This document shows, piece by piece, positions 53,033-64,000 of a DNA stretch of 64,000 bases. The stretch covers positions 4,528,501 through 4,592,500 of the forward strand of contig NC_088309.1 in the NCBI RefSeq assembly GCF_910592395.1. Direction: 5' to 3'. The position numbers and the translations under genes were made by a program. Every line of letters begins with the position of its first letter. Position 1 is the stretch's first letter. The DNA is from Lineus longissimus (lineage: Eukaryota > Nemertea > Pilidiophora > Heteronemertea > Lineidae). Under the pieces are notes generated by a model, which saw nothing but the letters and a program-made list of their open reading frames with translations, had not been told where the DNA came from and searched no databases.

Positions 53033-54225
53033 AGGACAACCAGGCACAACCGGCACTTTTGACTTGAATAAAACATGATTAAATTTTGGAGTCAACAATT
53101 TATTCATCAATAAAAAGAATTGTAAAACAATCAAGACGAAAAGATAGAATGTTGAATGAAGACGGATCATATATGCAGATGCATCAATAGAAATGCAATT
53201 ACAACAATCAAAAATAAAAGAATACAGGACCTCGCACTTATTGTAAATCGAAAATATCAGAATTCCTAAAACATTCCTAATCTTAACATTAGATAAATCA
53301 TCAATCAAAATGCTACCTACATACATAGAGCCTAAGACATCATATTATTTCCTCCACACAAATTGAATAAAATGCCAAATGGACGGTAAAATGTAAGTTT
53401 GGAAACAATACGGCATTATTTCTCTCATTCTTGCAACCCATCGCAATCAAATTTATTTTACCAGGCTAGCAGTGTTGTAGTTCCTGAAGGGTACACATCT
53501 GCAACTGTAAACAATAAGTTAGTGGAATGCTTATGTACCATTTCTGATTCATCCTAGAACCACCTTTGATACAGGAAATCTTGACAATATAATTTTGAGC
53601 TGGATTGGCAAATAACTCCACCTGGAACCTTTAACAAATAATTGTTTTGTTTTTATCAAGTATATTCTTGCTTTTTAAATTTGTGTATTTGGTAGGCCTT
53701 CCTTTAAAATCTAAATATACATGTAGTTTCATCCAACACTTTTCAATACAGTGAGAATATTGTTACATCATATTGATCTCAAAGAAAGAAACTGCCTTGG
53801 TCCAGCACAAATTTTTCAATCACACTATCACATTGGACTCAGCTTTGATTAGCAAGCTGATCAATTACACATATTTTGTTTGTAGAACAATAATAGAATA
53901 GAAATCACAACGATTAATAAAGTATTGCTATAGCAGGTTGCTATTGGTATAAGATTGCTAACATTGCACATGAGTATTGTTTATGAGTAGAGCTAACAGT
54001 AATACAGTTACAAGCTAACAAGTAAAACTAACATGATTGTACCAAAATTTACATTGTCTTGCTACATAAAATGCATTCTAAGGCTTCCATGTACGTTAAC
54101 AGTGGAGGGAATTTTTCAAACTTATTTATCAGAAAAGCATAATGCCTATTCCTTTATGTAGCTATCAATGTAAACTATGTGACGTCAATCACCTTTTCTG
54201 ACTGAGACAGAGTTGATGAAGAAGC

Positions 54226-56249
54226 TTAGATTCTGATGTGGAATGTACTGAGGAAGTCTGGAGCCCTTGATATGACATGTTCAAACTCCATGTAAGACAG
54301 TGAGCCGTCATCATCCAAATCTGCTTCTTCCAGAACCTTTTAAAGAAAGGAAGCACGACAAAGAAATGATTAGTTATTTCACTTGGTTAGGAGTAAGCAT
54401 AAACAAAGTTGCTTAAAAGGATATATGCACACCTGAACCTTTCAATTCTTTTCCACATACTGGGATACTTCCTTTATGCCATAACACACAACTTGTGTTC
54501 CTTGACTCAAATGCAATGTAAACGGTCATGCCAGATTGTAACTATGAATTGTATGGGTTGTTTTTACCAAGATTTTTTTATAGATTTACATACCTTGTCG
54601 ATAGCAAATTCTATCTCTTCAGCTGTTAGTTCATTCTTTGTGAGACTATTCAATGTATGTTCCAAGTCTTCTCGTCCAATGTGATTATCCCCATCAAAAT
54701 CTGCAACAAGATAGCAAATGCAGTCAGGTTCTAAGTGAGAAATCTACACTTGTGATAAAGTGTTTGAATTCTCCTTACAAGCAATACAAGCATAGGGGAA
54801 TCAAATAATCAAATACAGTACATGGTTTAGGTTGAATAGCCCTCTTTTTGGATGAAGTAGAAAGAACAACCTCTGAGAAAGGGATTTTTCAAATCAGCAT
54901 TTATTACATGATTTCTGCATAAAGGTGACAGTGCCAATTCAAACAAGAAATTCTTACCATATATCTTGAAGGCATAAGTCGACTTGATATCTCTTGGGGC
55001 AGCCTCAGAGAAGACAGAGAACATGTCTAGGAAATCATTGAAGGTCATATCTCCAGAGCCATCTTCCGAAAACACCTCACAGACTCGGCGATGGAATGGA
55101 TTCTCCTAGAAGATAGAAATATGTTTTATTAAGAGGAGTTTCTTGTTGCAGATACTTTCAATGAGCATTTGATGGTAGCAATCCCCTTGTGTGTTAAGAA
55201 TGGTCGACATCATTAGTCTGGAAGAGGATGGATTTCTATATCAAAATGCTAGATTTGGAAACCCATCCCCTTTCAGACTGATCATATCAGTTGTATTTCG
55301 AGGTTCATTGTACATGTACATGTAAATTACACTTTCTGAATATTCTCAAAGAAGCCATGGTTAATGGGAATAGCTTACCTTTAATTCCTGCATTGCTTCC
55401 AACTTATTGTAAGGCATCTTAACAGTGGATGTCTCATTTCCACTCATGTCTTCTGGAACCAAAGTTGGCTCAAGTTCACGAAATCTACTATAGATTCTGA
55501 AAAAGGTGAAGTCCTGTTACAATGTATCATTTTTCATGTTCTTGAAGATGAAGAAAAGTGTTTTTAGATGACTGAATATTTTAACACCAGTTTATTTGAA
55601 CCATCAGGTACATGTAAGGTACAAAAACACAACCAGGTCAGGGAAAGCACAGTGACTTTAAATCTAACAACAATAGCAATGCTCCCTTTGTCACATCACT
55701 GACCTACATATGGAGACCTAGACACTCTTAAAACCATGCAGTGCAGACCAATGAAGGGGAAGTTGTGATTTGTAACTTAAGACACTAGTAGAGAAAGGAA
55801 GTTTGTAATTTGCTTAAGTTAAGACACTTACCGAAGTATTTCATCTCTTGTAAAGAAGGTACAATCCTGAAAAAAGTTCAATATTTAAACAAGAACTAGG
55901 AAATGGTGACATTAGGCTGCATGCCATGGCCATGGGCATTGGGCATAATAGTATAGTTAAGTAGGCAGCCCTCCCTGCAGCTATCACTATGCCACGGTCA
56001 GATGGTGTCTAGGGTCGGCATCTATACAAGTCCATGACCATTGTTGACACTGAATTTCTGTAATCAAGGCCTTTAAGAAGTCTATCACTTTATTGTGGTG
56101 GGATGAGGACAAAATGTTCTGGGGACAGATATTCGTGTTACACCATATCATTATCACCACTTCAGTTACAACAAACATTGAACAATCAACAAACAAACCT
56201 GATATGCCTCGAGTTGTTCGTCGCTGAATATGGTTTGTTTGTTACCCAT
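54226..56249 (-). CDS. CIB2: Calcium- and integrin-binding protein, CIB2 type
   Basis: Six exons: 56199-56249, 55832-55866, 55379-55496, 54958-55105, 54594-54700 and 54226-54336, in compatible phases, giving 189 residues (human CIB2 has 187). The protein begins MGNKQTIF, with Gly2 as an N-myristoylation site, and ends [10 protein letters not shown], the CIB2/CIB3 ending. EF-hand 1 is degenerate and EF-hand 2 ([13 protein letters not shown]) has lost the canonical spacing. EF-hand 3 ([12 protein letters not shown]) has Asp at position 12, which favours Mg2+ as in vertebrate CIBs. EF-hand 4 ([12 protein letters not shown]) is canonical. In vertebrates and flies CIB2 binds Ca2+ and integrin tails and acts in sensory cells, including as a partner of TMC mechanotransduction channels. 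CIB2 versus CIB3 cannot be fully settled without a tree. Head-to-head with LRRC61. Confidence 0.93.
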
Positions 56250-57205
56250 CTGGATCCTTGTATTGTATGATCAAAGAAGTAGGCATGTATTCAACGATAA
56301 TATGAAAAATCTGGCCATAAACGATGAAAATGAGGGAGAAAAACGTGAAATTTGCAGGACTCTGCCAGGGTGGTGCTACTAGTACTAGTACTTCATGACT
56401 TGCTCAATTCCGTACTTGCCGTTCTCAAATCTCGGGCTGAAAACCAATCGTCTCTGTGTCCATCGTCTCTGTGTTACTTATTAAAAAAAAACCTCAGCCG
56501 TGTGTCGAAATATATTGTAAGGTAAGCCAGTATCCTCTTATAAACCAGTTCCCCTTGTTTTTACTACATTCCCAAATCGGTTGTCTTCGGATGAATGAAG
56601 GCCGCCAGGAACGAAAAACACCAACAACAAGGTTGTTTACAAATGGCCGCCAGGTCGTCAAAATGGTCGTAGAAATGAAATTTCTGATCCCGAATTTTGT
56701 TCTAAAATGATGGTTTACAGCCAATTATTTCAATCGGACACCGCTCCGCTGCTTCACGAACTGACATTGGTTCTGTGAGGGTATAAAGAAAGTATATTTG
56801 TTGAGGAACAAGGTTTGTTTCATTTTATCATGCCAGGGTGAGGGTCAGGGACGTACGTCAAAGCCAGACAATGATTCCACTCACAATGCTTGAATTGAAT
56901 GAATGCATGAATGGCTCCAGCACTGCAGAAGCAAGTGTCGGTCACTGTGAGTGTCTTTTTTACAATGAAAGCCTATTGGCAATTTTGTGGCTACATCTAC
57001 CACTTTACATGTAATAATCATGTGTATTCTGTACCGGGTATTTCTTGATAAGATATCTCCACACCTCCTTTGTGTGTTTAGCTCATAATAGTCATAGTAA
57101 TAGTTCTAGAATTCAATTTCAGACTTGCCTTCTATAGCTTACAATAAATATCAATCTGACTGCATGAACAGCTGAGCATTTTGAAAGCCAATTTTGATAC
57201 CAATT
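56250..57205. promoter_or_regulatory. Divergent spacer between CIB2 and LRRC61
   Basis: 956 bases between the two start codons. It should contain both promoters and 5' UTRs. No TATA box is evident. The frames that cross it (56456-56710, 56494-56724) oppose each other and look incidental. Confidence 0.5.
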
Positions 57206-60200
57206 ATGGATCAAGCTACCAATTCCTCCGCAGGCATGACAGGTAAGCCAATTCCATCAGAATTCTATTCTTACATGATATTCAAATGTATGGCCCTACT
57301 TTTAAAAAAACCACTTTATCAATTTTCCTCATTTCATCAATGTTATTGTTATTTTCTTTTATGGCATCAGCATGTTTTTGAAGTGTTTTGCTGAGCCAAG
57401 CACTCAATGTGGAGTTTAATGCTTCATCTTCAGGTGTGTGTTACATTGACTTAGTCTAAAGTTGAGAGTTCCCTTGAATTCTTTTGTATTTTCGTCTGAA
57501 TTTTCCTCTTCTCTCCTTCTACTTCGGGCATCCCTGTTCAGTAGCACCCTGCTGCTGCTTCTGGATCTTTTATCACTGTTAATTTTGCTTTGATTCAACA
57601 ATTAATCCTATTTCATCCGGCAGATGGTAAGATCACAAGACAGTTGCTGAAGATGAGGAGCGGTGAGTTTGATCTGGAGAGTATACATTCCATGATCCTC
57701 AGAGAAATGGGTAAGAAGATCCAAGAATAAACTTTTTTTCAGTCCAGGAACATCCCTCTCTTTCAAAAGTTGGATGTACATGTGTGCGCATGCGTTTTTG
57801 ATAATTGCAGTGTTTGACAAGAAACTTTTTACGCAAGTTAGGACATGTCTGTCCCTTATGATTGTTTGACGAGTAATGCAGCGAAATCTCCCCTAGTGGA
57901 CATATCTCACCCTCTTCTTTTTGGGACACACACTAATTGTACTCATAACGTTGTACTCTATAAAAAGGAGAGACTTTTTGTCAGTCCCAAAGACATCTAC
58001 TGTATGTACTTATGAAGCAAGCATCTGAGAATATCCATATGTAGCTGTTGCAGAAAAACTTTTGTGTTGTTTCCTAATTTCTTTGTGATTCTTTCTGCAG
58101 GCATATCAGACCTTGGCTGTATTGGTGAATGTACAGGCTTGGAGAGGCTCGACCTGTCCAGGAATGACATATCCAAGCTATATAATTTGGCAAGTTTATC
58201 CAGTTTGGCGCATCTAAACCTATCTGCCAACAGAATAAGTTCTTTAGGTGAGTAATGTTTATGACACTTTCCATTGCCACCAAGGACAAAAAAGTGATAC
58301 CCGTAATCTAAGCCAGCTCCTGCTTATGATTTTAAGTACTCTAGAAAAGGATAGAATTTTCAATAAACTTAACATTACTTTTTCAGAGGGCCTCCAGAGT
58401 CTGGACAATCTAAAGACTGTAAATCTTGCTGGCAATCTTTTAGGAAGGTTAGTCATTTTGTTTTTAGTCTTGGGTTCAGTGGTGAAAACTTCACTTGCTC
58501 TTGGAAGGTATTGTCATACACCGACCATCTGACAAAGAGGTGTGAATTATGCAATCAAAGTACAAGGGCTTGGAACTTTAGATCTTGTGTTATAAAAGAT
58601 AGTACTCCTGGTGCAACCATGAATTGCTAGATTACTTCTGACAGCAATTTACCTTTCCCACATCATGCCTAGTGAATATTCTTATTTTTTAAGCATCGAT
58701 ACGTTACATTGTTTGGCCGGCCTTGAGAAGCTAGAGGAACTAAGACTAAAAGATGACATTCATGAATTAACAAACCCAATATGTATGAGAGTTAGCTATA
58801 GAGAGGATGTTCTACAGATGTTTCCTAAGTTGCTCATTTTAGATGGTAAGTAGAAAACTTGATGCAAGATATCACTATTTATACGCGGCACATGTTTTCT
58901 TGAAGAAACACATTGCTGGGAGATCATTTGAGCAATTGATATCCACTATCGATAATGATTGTCTCATCAAATACCGCTCAGGCAGAGCTGTCAATTCCCC
59001 CAAAACCTTGACAGCCACTTAGGTTTTGGGCATCTTATCTCCACCTAGTATTTGATGAGACAAGTCCTGTTACATGATAAACACCTAGCCACAAAACAGT
59101 TGAATCTAATTGTTGCCTTGCATATTTTCAGCCTGTATCATTTCGAAATGTTGATGTGAATGATGTAGTTAGTTATTTTGTATTCTTAAGGTGAGAGACT
59201 GAAAGGCAAGGGGAGTGAGCTCTACAAGCTGTGTGCAGAAATTGATAGGGATTTGGCTGGTGAGTTTTAGCAAATCGCACACTTGGACTTAATCTGGTCC
59301 ATTCACGACATTGAGAAAGTATAGCACAAAAATTGAGTAGCTAATGAAGAAGGCTGCATAATTTGACAGTATTGAAAATCTCAGACTATCAGAGTTGAAA
59401 GATTGTATTCAACAACTGTTTGATTTGTCAAAACCATATCGCTTTTATAGTTTGCTTGTCAGGAAACGGGAAATGCTGCTGTTACTGACATCACATACAA
59501 TTTGTTTTCATTTTTGCACCTTTCCAATGTAGTCTGGACTTGGATAGATGCATGAGAACAGGATTTTTGGTAGAAGGTGCATATCTTTTAACTGCATGTG
59601 TGCACACCTGTTTCTAACTCAAATGTAGAATTCTCTACCAATCTGCTAAGGATAAGCTGGTCATTACGAGTTCCAGTGCACTAGTTGGCACTTCCTCATA
59701 AAACCTGTTGACTCTACTGAAAATCAAAAAGTCTATTGTGGGTTACTTTCTTGACTGAAGCTGCATTCATACTAGAATTACAGGTGGGTCCAGAGTTTGA
59801 TCGAGTGTCAGACCCCGATGTTCATGTATCTGAATTTGGCTTAATTTATCTACTAATGCTACTGATGTTACTACATGTACTCTCTCTCTCCTTCAGAAGC
59901 CGGTGAGTAAGCCTCTGTTGCAATATGTGCTATTTTGTATGAAATTGCTGCGCCATTGAAGAAGTTGATCAAATTTTTGAATCAGTGGAGTGCATTTATG
60001 AAGTAGAGATCTTCAGGTCAACTTTCAAAAGACACTGGTGGACCACCCCTTTCAATGTACTTGTATTTCAAAGAGTCAAAGAAACTCCCTACTGCCTCTT
60101 AGGCACTGCAACAAGGCTGAAGTTGTCTTTGGTCCATTTTGTCACAACAAAGACACAGCTGGGATCGAATTAACAACTTCTTTAAAGGCATTGGCACTTG

Positions 60201-61952
60201 TTTTGTCCCTTGTATGCTTTTCCCAGTTTCGGTCATTCCATTCAAAAACTACCCTGAATAACCTGCTTTCGTATCAATCAATACGTACATTTATTCCTTA
60301 TTAAAAAAACCTGATGACAACCATTATTTAACCATGTTAGCGCGTGCACTGAGTTGCCAAGATTGTCTGTGAAGTTTATTTTAACCAGTTGTGTTGAGTG
60401 TCTTATTCAGTAAACCTCACATATATCGCATAAACTGGTTTGCAAAAACCAAAGGGCGCCAAGGTATACTGTCCACGTAACCATATTACCACACACTTAA
60501 CATTTTCTTGTGCATTGTCATCTTATTTTATGTACTGGTTAGAGATTTTCTGTTTTAGGCTGTCTACTGTTGTCATAATGTATTGTTATTTTGTAGAAGT
60601 TAAACCAGTTTTCATAAGGAACTGGCTTGCTCTTAGGCCAATGTTGTTTGTTAGTTTCTCTATCAGATAGACCATTTCACAGAAAAAAAATTTCCAGCCG
60701 TTTTAGGCTTTTTGTGTGAAGTGTCATTTATTCATGAAACAGACTATAGTTTAGAATTAATGTGTGGTCATGAGCTTGATATGAATACTTGCACATTGTG
60801 TTTGTGTGTTAGAGTTTGTTTTCAGTTCACTTATTCCAAAAGGTTATTTCTGGTTTGTGTAGTATTGGATTTGAGGCAGCTACACATATTAGTCCCCAAA
60901 TGGCAAGCTGGTGTTTCTCAGTTAAGACTGGTGACAATTCCGTGCTGAAAGGAGAAAGGAATGGTTAAGTGTCTTGTTGAAGAAAGCACTAATAGATCTG
61001 CCCATATTCGCTTGCTCCAGAGCCCAATACATTGAGGACAATGACTTCCTGAATAAGCTGTAACTAAATTGAGTTTGTAATAGTCAGGTTTTAACACCTG
61101 GAAATGCATATGTTAACAAAAGCTATGCAATGCCCAGGTACTTACCCCATCTGGCTAAAGGAGCCCAACACACTCTTACATGTAGTGTAAAATAATGACC
61201 TAACCATGCTCATTGTTTTGTTACAGAGAGCATCTGTCATGCTGGACCAGTAAAAGAGATACCAATGCCAACTGCCTGGGTCCCTAAGGGCTACTGGGAC
61301 AGAAGTGAAGAGAAGAAAAGGGAAGACCTAGCCATTGAAGATGCAGAAAAACAACTGACAGGTAAGATTTTTGTAACTGGATGAATGACCATCTTCTGTA
61401 ATGTCATTCTGTTGCCAAGGAATGCTGTAGAATTTCAATGCTCGGGTATATCTAGTGCAAGGATTTTGCTAAACTGAGCTGAAGTGGCTTTGGAATAGAT
61501 TGTGAGATAGTGGGCTGATAATAACACGACCCCATCCCCTGATCGAGAGCTCCTCCAATGGCTTTGCAATAGATTGTGAGATAGTGGGCTGATATAACAC
61601 GACCCCATCCCCTGATCGAGAGCTCCTCCAATGGCTTTGCAATAGATTGTGAGATAGCTGGGATGACATAACACTGTACCCCATCCCCTGAGAATCCCTC
61701 AAGTGACTTTACATCAGATTGTGACATAGCTCAGCTGACATAACACTGTACCCCATCCCCTGAGAATCCCTCAAGTGACTTTGGATTAGCTTGTGACAGC
61801 TCAGCTGACAGAAAAAAGAATACTGTGTTTACCATGCTACCATTTCCTTTATTTCAGATCTGATAGCTGAGTGCAAACGGCTCAACTCTGTGGCTGAGGA
61901 TAATCTAAATGGAATGGTCAATCGTTTAGCTAAAACAGATACGTCCAGTTGA
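57206..61952 (+). CDS. LRRC61: Leucine-rich repeat-containing protein 61
   Basis: Nine exons: 57206-57242, 57624-57710, 58101-58247, 58387-58447, 58694-58845, 59191-59259, optional microexon 59897-59902, 61227-61361 and 61858-61952. All phases agree, giving 260 residues without the microexon or 262 with it (human about 259). The N-terminus has ITRQLLKMRSGEFDLESI, then leucine-rich repeats (ISDLGCIGECTGLERLDLS, LAHLNLSANRISSLEGL, LKTVNLAGNLLG, LEELRLKDDI) and an LRR cap (LTNPICMRVSYREDVLQMFP...LILDGERLKGKGSELYKLC). The C-terminal part has WVPKGYWDRSEE and a short helix. The human protein shows the same order of motifs. Function is poorly known. I regard it as an LRR scaffold of the SDS22-like type, and its cellular role is not deducible from sequence. 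The exon 58694 acceptor reads AAG rather than CAG. Confidence 0.94.
58957..59065. mobile_element. MITE-like hairpin in an LRRC61 intron
   Basis: TTGTCTCATCAAATAC at 58959-58974 is perfectly inverted at 59048-59063. An inner pair (CCCCAAAACC and GGTTTTGGG) extends the hairpin. About 108 bases, non-coding. Confidence 0.75.
59897..59902 (+). CDS. LRRC61: Candidate 6-nt microexon of LRRC61
   Basis: Preceded by a long pyrimidine tract (TCTCTCTCTCCTTCAG) and followed by GTGAGT, both near-consensus. AAGCCG inserts between phase-1 exons and keeps the frame, adding Glu-Ala. The flanking exons also join correctly without it, so it could be alternative or unused. Confidence 0.45.
61485..61810. repeat. 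Minisatellite, about 73 bp unit, four to five copies
   Basis: Units start near 61485, 61559, 61632, 61704 and 61776. The first three are more alike (CCCATCCCCTGATCGAGAGC); the last two share CCCATCCCCTGAGAATCCC, showing stepwise expansion. Lies in the last LRRC61 intron. Long minus-strand open frames here are products of the repeat. Confidence 0.93.
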
Positions 61953-62149
61953 GAAAGGAATATTTGGAAAACGTGCCAATGTAGACTGACTCTTATAACA
62001 AGAGATATTTCTCAAAACACCTCGATGTGACCAATGAGAAACTGAGACATTGCTGCCAATACTTGGAAAAGGAAACCTCTAAACTCAAGCACTTTTAGGA
62101 CACATTACTAATTAGCGAAGGAGCGGTGTCCTATTGATAGGCAAGCTAT

Positions 62150-62170
62150 TTATTTATTTATTTATTTAAT
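62150..62170. repeat. (TTTA)n microsatellite
   Basis: About five TTTA units in the LRRC61 3' UTR. Confidence 0.85.
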
Positions 62171-62589
62171 CGTACATAATAGTACATTCAACAGAGTGCA
62201 GTGCTGTATTGTGCAGTGAGAAAAATAAATAGATGGAAGAAAGTTGTTTTCTATCAGAGGCCTCTGCTAATCAAGATGACAGACCCATTAGATTAAAGTA
62301 CCATGAGATGTGCTAACGAGTGTAAAGACTGCATTGGTTGATGATTGTGCCATGATTGAGATGTTATGCTTGTTTGTACCCTCTGGCATGACTGATTGTG
62401 ACAGCGAGTGTTTTTAAATGTGGGCAGAATCATTTGCTACAATATTGAATATTTAACTTTGTATTGCATGTACCGGTGCATGTAATGAACATTCCAAATG
62501 AAGTTGGAAGTCCGTCCTCAACTGTTGTGTTTTTATATTGTCCTCTTTTTACATATTATGCAGTGTACAAACAGTTGTAATTGCTGGTG

Positions 62590-62595
62590 AATAAA
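62590..62595 (+). terminator. LRRC61 polyadenylation signal
   Basis: AATAAA 640 bases past the LRRC61 stop codon, followed within 30 bases by a GT-rich stretch (ATGTGTTGTGGT), the usual cleavage context. Confidence 0.7.
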
Positions 62596-64000
62596 CAGTT
62601 GAAACAACGAATCTATGTGTTGTGGTATACTTTGCTTTATCCCAGCTAGTCTTCTCTGAGAATGTTTGAGGCGATTCAAGAAATCAAACACTTTATGGGT
62701 GCATATCGTGTTCGCTTCCGATGGGCGACAGAGATGATGGACCTCACTTTCAGGGCAAAGGGCATTTTGAGTGGCTGTGCTGAGTGAACGGTTTTTCTTG
62801 CGTAGGGCACGTACCCTTTTGTCTGGGAATATAAAGAATGAACATGCTCATTCTCTTGCCAGGCCTCATGAAGTTCATGATGTAACTAGTTCACTAGTCG
62901 ACAAGAGAACAGTCCATCAGATAATCAGCCTGAGGGCATCATTACAGACTGCTTGTTCTGTGGACAGTTTGTCCCTGTGGAATGGTTGAGCATATTTTAT
63001 TCTCCAGGGGCACTCTACGACCTGTTACATTACAACAAGACATCCACTGGAACTTGACTGAAACTTTGGCAAAAATTAATTTTGTCTTAACTTTTGATGA
63101 AGACAAGACAAAAATGGCGAGGTTAGGGATATCCCCCTCCAAAAGTCATTTATTCGTTCTTTTTCAAACAAAATTGAATCCAATCTTTCTTATGTGACAC
63201 ACAGTATGTGGAGCAATGCTTTCTCTCATAGGCTGAACACCAATGTGATGTATTATGTGATCACATTGCTGTGCCACGGTATAATTGTAAAGGCCTAAAT
63301 TGCTCAAAGCCTATATATCGGGCCAGATGATCAATGCTGTATGAACTGTATAAACTGTCTGATTTTTTATACCCCGGTTTATGCTGGTTTGGGCTGCAAA
63401 GATGAACAACCAGGAGGACCGCAATCATACATCTGACCATTACTTTTTGTCTGAGTGATCAGGACAGATCTGCTTGCTGTGATATCACAGCCCGGACTGT
63501 GTAGTTCTAGGCCGGGATAGTCATATCTAGGGTTCTGGGAGAAGTGAATACTGTTCTTATGTGCCAAACGTTGACCCCTTTCTTTCTTACGCGCATCGTT
63601 TGGAGTGGCGTGGATGCATGCCGACTTACCGGCAGTGAGTCTAAAGGATGGGTATACGCACAACGACGGTTGATCGGCATGCGTGGATGAACCACACGCC
63701 TACTGTCAGCTCTGACAGGAGCCGTTCCTGTAATCCCAATTTATGACTGTAGTGACACGACTGAGAGGCTGCTATCTACGGAGCGAGGTTGTGTCGACTT
63801 CTGATTGATGGTACAGTAGTTGCTCTGCTTGCTTTTCCCGGGATTGACGGTTGTGTCTATAGTCCGTGATTGTGGCAACTCGGATTGCACTCCGAAGACA
63901 GTGGGTTCGATCCCGGTGACACTCAGCCTGGCTGTTTGAGGTCGTCGACTCACATCAGCTGCCAAGAGAGCATAAACTCGGAGAGGCGCTCGCGCGGAAA
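62596..64000. other. Intergenic DNA, right end of window
   Basis: No gene recognised. A tRNA-like head lies near 63863-63920. Open frames at 62771-62989, 63379-63663 and 63741-63965 show no domains. Confidence 0.5.
63863..63920 (+). mobile_element. tRNA-like pol III promoter, probably a SINE head
   Basis: An A-box-like TGGCAACTCGG (63873-63883) and a B-box GGTTCGATCCC (about 63904-63914) are correctly spaced. The flanks cannot form a tRNA acceptor stem, so a tRNA-derived SINE fragment is more likely than a working tRNA gene. Confidence 0.45.

Noticed and set aside
61435-61727. Three overlapping minus-strand frames with repeated peptide units
   Set aside because: They arise from the 73-bp minisatellite and lie in an intron.
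63863-63935. Functional tRNA gene
   Set aside because: A and B boxes are present but the acceptor stem cannot pair, so a SINE head is preferred.

Overview
This is animal nuclear DNA. Every gene is split by GT-AG introns, genes lie on both strands at a density of roughly one per 7 kb, and polyadenylation signals follow several stop codons. The palindromic words TACATGTA and TAGGCCTA recur throughout the non-coding DNA, a habit I associate with marine invertebrate genomes (lophotrochozoans, echinoderms, hemichordates, amphioxus). The gene set (TMEM17, follistatin, AGGF1, CIB2, LRRC61 and a membrane-anchored cholinesterase-like enzyme) fits a bilaterian of that kind. I cannot name the species or phylum from the sequence alone. 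Exon boundaries were placed by hand from splice sites, reading-frame phase and protein similarity. Comparisons with human proteins are from memory.

Layout. 1-1.9 kb: no recognised gene, with a tandem duplication. 1.95-3.85 kb (-): TMEM17, a ciliary transition-zone protein. 4.95-6.18 kb (+): a four-pass membrane protein with a Q/G/Y/P-rich N-terminus, divergent from TMEM17. 6.84-9.76 kb (-): an unrecognised multi-pass membrane protein (called gene A here). 11.2-17.6 kb (-): a ten-exon type-B carboxylesterase with an intact catalytic triad and a C-terminal membrane anchor. 21.7-24.4 kb (+): gene B, a divergent homologue of gene A with the same six-exon, all phase-0 structure. 25.75-31.0 kb (+): AGGF1. 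34.8-43.7 kb (-): follistatin, six exons matching the vertebrate domain-per-exon plan, plus a second frame-compatible signal-peptide exon at 48.5 kb. 43.7-53.0 kb: a long non-coding stretch upstream of follistatin. 54.2-56.25 kb (-): CIB2-type calcium-binding protein. 57.2-62.0 kb (+): LRRC61, head-to-head with CIB2. 62.6-64 kb: no recognised gene.

The genes do not form a pathway. The most original content is the gene A/gene B family: both proteins look like an internal duplication of a four-helix unit, and paralogues about 12 kb apart in opposite orientations keep the same exon plan while the sequences have largely diverged. Other points are two candidate follistatin first exons, a 6-nt microexon in LRRC61, and several small palindromic (MITE-like) element families, two of which lie back to back at 43 kb and recur singly at 4.7 and 6.5 kb.
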